DNA from: CAYSZB01 sp964435475
GTDB taxonomy: Bacteria > Chloroflexota > Anaerolineae > Anaerolineales > Anaerolineaceae
Assembly (NCBI GenBank): GCA_964435475.1
Contig: CAYSZB010000043.1
Coordinates: 1 to 19,931 of the forward strand
Length of the DNA: 19,931 bases
Direction: 5' to 3'
Shown: positions 16,612 through 19,931 of the stretch, piece by piece
Layout of the letters: the number at the start of each line of letters is the position of its first letter
How positions within the stretch are numbered: the stretch's first letter is position 1
Translations under genes and position numbers: made by a program
Notes under the pieces: generated by a model
The model's database searches: none
The model's input: only the letters and a program-made list of their open reading frames with translations
What the model was told of the DNA's origin: nothing

Positions 16612-16639
16612 TTGACAGCACAGAAAATACTATTATAAT
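16612..16639 (+). promoter_or_regulatory. Near-consensus sigma70 promoter of the ROK/isomerase/transporter cluster
   Basis: A perfect -35 TTGACA (16612-16617), a 16-base spacer and a perfect -10 TATAAT (16634-16639). The predicted start is near 16646, about 55 bases before the ROK ATG. A promoter this strong ahead of a repressor gene suggests tight negative autoregulation. Confidence 0.8.
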
Positions 16640-16645
16640 AATGAC

Positions 16646-16672
16646 ATTATTTATTCAACTGTAAAAAATAAT
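16646..16672 (+). promoter_or_regulatory. Candidate operator for the ROK repressor (perfect inverted repeat at the transcription start)
   Basis: ATTATTT (16646-16652) and AAATAAT (16666-16672) are a perfect 7-base inverted repeat with 13 bases between, starting at the predicted transcription start. ROK repressors such as Mlc and NagC bind AT-rich palindromes with TTATTT/AAATAA-like arms, so position and form both fit autorepression. AT-richness of the region makes chance palindromes possible. Confidence 0.55.
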
Positions 16673-16700
16673 TAATCTGATCTGGTCTGAATTGAGGAAT

Positions 16701-17939
16701 ATGGCAAACCCGTTCCTTGGCAGCAACATCAATCTTGTTAAAGCCCACAATGTGCAGGCGCTCCTGCTCACCCTGCTATATGAAGATAACCTTTCCCGCA
16801 TCCAACTTGCCAAACAAACCGGTCTTTCCAATACCACCATCACCAACCTGATAGCAGAACTGATCCAACAGGGACTGGTAACTGAGGATGAATGCATACA
16901 AGGTGATCCGCAGGTCATTCGATCGGTTGGCCGCCCACGCACAGGTGTCTGCTTGAACCCTGATGCACGGTATGTGATCGGTATCCATATCGGGGTAGGC
17001 ATTTTCCGGGTCGCGCTGACCAATTTACGTGATGAGATCCTTTTCAACATCCAGGAGCTGTTTGATATCCATGCGCCTGCGAATGATGTTCTGGATCTGA
17101 TCGTGCACTCAGTAAAAGACCTCTTAAAGAAAAGCCGCATCTCCAAAAAGCTCATCCTGGGAATCGGTGTAGGTGCGTCAGGGCTGGTTGACGTTCAAAC
17201 CGGCGTGAATGTTTTTGCGCCAAACCTGAACTGGCGTGATATTCCCATAAAGGCATACCTGGAAAGTCATTTGGGCTTGAAGGTGGTTGTTGATAATAAC
17301 GTGAGAGCCATGGCACTTGGCGAAGCTTATTTTGGTTCAGGTCGTTCTGTTGACTCCCTTGCATTTGTTTATGGACGCATCGGTGTTGGTGCCGGCTTCA
17401 TTTATAAAGGACAGGTTTTCCGGGGCAGCGCCATGGGGGCTGGTGAAATTGGCCACACGAATTTGCTGCTGGAGGGTGGCGAGCCTTGCCGCTGTGGCAA
17501 CAGCGGTTGCCTTGAAACTCTGGTTTCTGAACCTGTCATTCTAAATATGGCTGAAAACATTCAGCGTCTGGAACCCTCAGGTGTTCTGGCAGGACTGATC
17601 AACGAACACCAGGATGAAGACAGATTGTCCATAATTCTTGATGCTGCCAGACAGGGTGACACTGCCGTCCTTGAAATGCTCCAGGAACGTGCATTCTACC
17701 TGGGTGTTGCCCTGGCAAATTTGGTCAACCTTCATAACCCGGAGATGATCATTCTGGGTGGGATATTCTCAGAAGGTCATGACATCTTTTTTGATCCTTT
17801 GATTAATACGGTACGCCGCATGGCATTTGCCGACCTGGGACTGCATGTGCGCATCCAACCAACCAGTTTTGGTTGGAAAGCCGGCGTGATCGGGGCTGCC
17901 GCACTGGCCCTTACCAGTTTCTTTTACTATCTTGATTGA
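16701..17939 (+). CDS. ROK-family transcriptional repressor (sugar-responsive)
   Basis: A 412-residue ROK regulator from ATG 16701; TTG 16692 would add three residues, but GAGG before 16701 suits the ATG. The N-terminus (about 17-60) is a winged helix-turn-helix ('LSRIQLAKQTGLSNTTITNLIAELIQQGLV'-like segment, 31-60), followed by the ROK sugar-binding fold. The zinc motif is complete: GEIGHT (His252), then CRCGNSGCLE (Cys263, Cys265, Cys270). The kinase signatures are degraded: the usual DxGxT phosphate loop reads HIGVG (96-100) and the catalytic END motif reads DNN (198-200). It should therefore bind a sugar but not phosphorylate it. It leads a cluster with an isomerase (12 bases downstream) and a sugar-binding lipoprotein, and probably represses them until its sugar binds. 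Confidence 0.92.
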   Translation: MANPFLGSNINLVKAHNVQALLLTLLYEDNLSRIQLAKQTGLSNTTITNLIAELIQQGLVTEDECIQGDPQVIRSVGRPRTGVCLNPDARYVIGIHIGVGIFRVALTNLRDEILFNIQELFDIHAPANDVLDLIVHSVKDLLKKSRISKKLILGIGVGASGLVDVQTGVNVFAPNLNWRDIPIKAYLESHLGLKVVVDNNVRAMALGEAYFGSGRSVDSLAFVYGRIGVGAGFIYKGQVFRGSAMGAGEIGHTNLLLEGGEPCRCGNSGCLETLVSEPVILNMAENIQRLEPSGVLAGLINEHQDEDRLSIILDAARQGDTAVLEMLQERAFYLGVALANLVNLHNPEMIILGGIFSEGHDIFFDPLINTVRRMAFADLGLHVRIQPTSFGWKAGVIGAAALALTSFFYYLD

Positions 17940-17948
17940 AGTGAGGTC

Positions 17949-19331
17949 TTGTTGAAAAAACTTCAAATTGCTTTTGTCCCCATCATGCGCAGCACATTTG
18001 ATATCGCATACGCAGAAGATATGGTCCAACAAACCAGGTCAAAGCTAATAAACTCCGGGTTTGTTCTGATCGAGGTGCCTCATCCCATCACTGACCTGCA
18101 AGCAGTTGAACAGGCGATCAAGCAACTTCAAGACGAACCAATCGACCTGTTGCTTATATTCCAGGCGACCTTTGCCGACAGCACAATGATCACCAGGTTA
18201 AGCCAGGCTATTTTAGCGCCTTTGTTCCTGTGGGCAGTCCCTGAGCCCTGGACCGGGGACCGATTACGCTTGAATTCTCTTTGCGGCATCAACCTGGCAG
18301 CCCATGCATTGACACTGCTAGATCGAAAATTTGACTATGGCTACGGACCTTCGCAGGATGCTGAGATCATCGAAAAGATCCGCCTCCTGGCAGTGGCAGG
18401 CTCTGTCCAGCGCCAACTTCGCTCAACCCGACTGGGGGTTGTCGGTCAGCATCCGGATGGCATGGATTCCTGTCACCTGGATGTCCCGCTTATCAAGAAT
18501 GTATTTGGCATTGAGATCGAATCCATTGACCTGCAGGAAGTATTTACCCGGGCAAAAGCGACCTCTGACCAGAAAGTGGCTCAGATACGGCAGGAATTGG
18601 ATTGCACTTTGAATAATTTACCTGACCTGGACCAGGCAGCACTTAATGGCACCTTGCGTGTATACCAGGTACTTTCTGACCTGGCACATGAAAAAGGGTT
18701 GTCCGGACTGGCGGTGAGATGTTGGCCAGAATTCTTTACCCAGATGGGCTGCGCGGCATGCGGAGCCATGTCCATGTTGAGTGATGGATTTCGCGGTCAG
18801 ACCCCCATACCTTGTGGCTGTGAAGCGGACATTAATGGCACGATTACCCAGCTTATCCTGCAGAAATTATCCGGGCAACCAGCTTTTGGAACAGACATGG
18901 TTGGTATCGATGAGAAAGAAGGGCTGATCGCCTTATGGCATTGTGGCCTGGCCCCCCTCTCCATGGCAGACACCAGGTTCCCAACGCAAGGCACCATTCA
19001 TTCCAACCGAAAGTTGCCCCTGTTGATGGATTTTACATTAAAGCCAGGAGATGTGACTTATGCACGACTCAGCAGGTCGCGGGGAATTCTTCGTCTGGTG
19101 ATTGGTTCTGGTGCAATGGTCGAGGGACCAAAACCATTTAGTGGAACTTCAGGTCTTTTCAAACCCTTATTACCAACCAGATCTTTCCTTGATCTACTGA
19201 TGAAGGAAGGCCTTGAACATCACATATCATTGACTTACGGTAACTATTCAGCAGAACTCAAGGCAATTGCTGGCGTCTTTGATCTTCCCATTCTCTGGAT
19301 GGACAGCAAGGAGGTGGCGTTACCTAAATAA
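17949..19331 (+). CDS. L-fucose/L-arabinose isomerase-like protein
   Basis: A 460-residue sugar isomerase-like protein. It has an N-terminal Rossmann-type half (about 5-170) and a C-terminal half with the family's metal-site pattern: 'VRCWPEFF' (Glu261), 'CGCEADINGTIT' (Glu292, Asp294), 'WHCG' (His331) and 'GLEHHISLTYGN' (His424/425). Fucose and arabinose isomerases interconvert aldoses and ketoses with Mn2+. This is the shorter, poorly characterised branch, so the sugar is not known. Two TTG codons (17949 and 17952) are the possible starts; GAGG at 17943-17946 fits 17952 slightly better. The first in-frame ATG (17985) would cut the first beta-strand, so a TTG start is preferred. It follows the ROK gene by 9 to 12 bases and is surely co-transcribed. 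Confidence 0.82.
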   Translation: MLKKLQIAFVPIMRSTFDIAYAEDMVQQTRSKLINSGFVLIEVPHPITDLQAVEQAIKQLQDEPIDLLLIFQATFADSTMITRLSQAILAPLFLWAVPEPWTGDRLRLNSLCGINLAAHALTLLDRKFDYGYGPSQDAEIIEKIRLLAVAGSVQRQLRSTRLGVVGQHPDGMDSCHLDVPLIKNVFGIEIESIDLQEVFTRAKATSDQKVAQIRQELDCTLNNLPDLDQAALNGTLRVYQVLSDLAHEKGLSGLAVRCWPEFFTQMGCAACGAMSMLSDGFRGQTPIPCGCEADINGTITQLILQKLSGQPAFGTDMVGIDEKEGLIALWHCGLAPLSMADTRFPTQGTIHSNRKLPLLMDFTLKPGDVTYARLSRSRGILRLVIGSGAMVEGPKPFSGTSGLFKPLLPTRSFLDLLMKEGLEHHISLTYGNYSAELKAIAGVFDLPILWMDSKEVALPK

Positions 19332-19390
19332 TTCATAATAATTGATCCATTAACCAATTCGTAAACTAATCATAAAAAGGAGCAAGAAAG

Positions 19391-19931
19391 ATGAAAGTAA
19401 GTAAATTGTTGTTGTTAGTTGTGCTGATGGCAATGGTTTTAGCTGCATGCAAACCAGCCGCCCCGGTCGTCACTGAAGAACCGGTGAAACCAACCGAAGT
19501 CGTGAAAACAGAGGAACCTGAGAAACCCGTAGAAACCGAAGCACCCCAGGAACCTGTAGCAGAGCCGGTTGAGTTGAGGTTCACGTACTATGCGGATGGG
19601 ATCGAAGCGGAAGTTATGCGGCCTTTACTGGATAAATTCACCGCAGAGAATCCAAACATCACCGTTGTACTGGATGTTGTGCCTTATCAAACCATTGATG
19701 AGCAACTTCCCGTCCAGGTTGAGACCGGACAGGGACCTGATCTGGCCCGTATCACCAACTTTGCAGCGTATAAAGGTAAGTATCTGGACCTCAGGACTTT
19801 GGTATCGGATCCCGATTATTATCAAGCTAATTTCCCAAATCCCATCATCTCAGCACTCGATTTTGGCGGTTTTCCTGAGGTGATGAGCCAGCAGATGGTA
19901 TCCACTCCAATCACCGAGCTGGACTGCGATT
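19391..19931 (+). CDS. ABC sugar transporter substrate-binding lipoprotein (3' end cut off by window)
   Basis: The first 180 codons are visible. The signal peptide MKVSKLLLLVVLMAMVLAAC has a lipobox LAA-C with Cys20, then a roughly 40-residue Glu/Pro/Thr/Val linker, then the start of a family 1 solute-binding domain: 'LRFTYYADGIEAEVMRPLLDKFTAENPNITV' pattern (about 62-92) and 'VETGQGPDLARI' (about 109-120), both typical of extracellular sugar-binding proteins. AAGGAGC lies 8 bases before the ATG. It sits 59 bases after the isomerase stop, with no terminator between, so it is probably part of the ROK operon; permease genes are expected beyond the window. The last 20 or so visible residues do not show the usual Gly-Phe-Pro loop, which may be normal divergence or an end-of-contig error. 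Confidence 0.88.
   Translation, partial: MKVSKLLLLVVLMAMVLAACKPAAPVVTEEPVKPTEVVKTEEPEKPVETEAPQEPVAEPVELRFTYYADGIEAEVMRPLLDKFTAENPNITVVLDVVPYQTIDEQLPVQVETGQGPDLARITNFAAYKGKYLDLRTLVSDPDYYQANFPNPIISALDFGGFPEVMSQQMVSTPITELDCD

Noticed and set aside
16441..16638. 65-codon plus-strand frame in the long intergenic region
   Set aside because: It has no ATG and no ribosome binding site, and it runs through the promoter at 16612, so coding is unlikely.
19850..19931. Possible frameshift at the very end of the sugar-binding lipoprotein gene
   Set aside because: The last 20 or so residues lack the usual Gly-Phe-Pro loop, and another frame reads somewhat more family-like, but that frame has stops just upstream and too little sequence remains to decide.

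Overview
The window most likely comes from a Chloroflexota bacterium of the Anaerolineae type (inference). The clues are very large secreted proteins with CSLREA, parallel beta-helix and choice-of-anchor-Q-like segments, lipoproteins with long Glu/Thr/Pro-rich linkers behind the lipid-modified Cys, and ROK-regulated sugar-uptake genes. There is no rRNA, IS element, phage gene or CRISPR array. Both ends cut through genes.

Layout: (1) 1-974, minus strand, is the N-terminal part of a GH4 NAD/Mn-dependent glycosidase, divergent from (2) an alpha/beta-hydrolase of the monoacylglycerol-lipase type at 1067-1897, which ends in a clear terminator. (3) A strong promoter (2102-2130) precedes a short open frame resembling the first two helices of a 7TM histidine-kinase sensor, followed at once by a 1599-residue secreted protein (2478-7277) built from two tandem copies of [Ig/cadherin-like domains + CSLREA + beta-helix + anchor-Q-like segment]. 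(4) A tRNA-Ser(GGA) lies on the minus strand. (5) A four-gene minus-strand operon (11486 to 7697) encodes an ABC ATPase, two MacB/LolC-like permeases and a lipoprotein that looks LolA/LppX-like. A small membrane protein is divergent from it. (6) A 1.37-kresidue secreted protein (16083-11962, minus) combines an HExxH metalloprotease-like domain, a VWA domain with intact MIDAS residues, a beta-rich domain, a Ca-binding-like segment, FnIII-like domains and a C-terminal SpaA/CarboxypepD_reg-like fold. This order recalls animal CLCA proteins. (7) After an AT-rich intergenic region with a near-consensus promoter and a palindromic candidate operator come a ROK repressor, a fucose/arabinose-isomerase-like enzyme with a TTG start, and a truncated sugar-ABC substrate-binding lipoprotein.

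How they may work together (inference): the right-hand cluster looks like a self-regulated module for an unidentified monosaccharide. The ABC operon looks like a LolCDE/MacB-type machine acting on or with its lipoprotein. The two giant secreted proteins share a similar short C-terminal tail (hydrophobic-Met-Pro-Ile/Val-Ile/Val-x-Lys/Arg-stop), which may be a surface-localisation signal. The best candidates for something not well described are the CLCA-like protein, that shared tail, and the Lol-like operon in a presumed single-membrane lineage.
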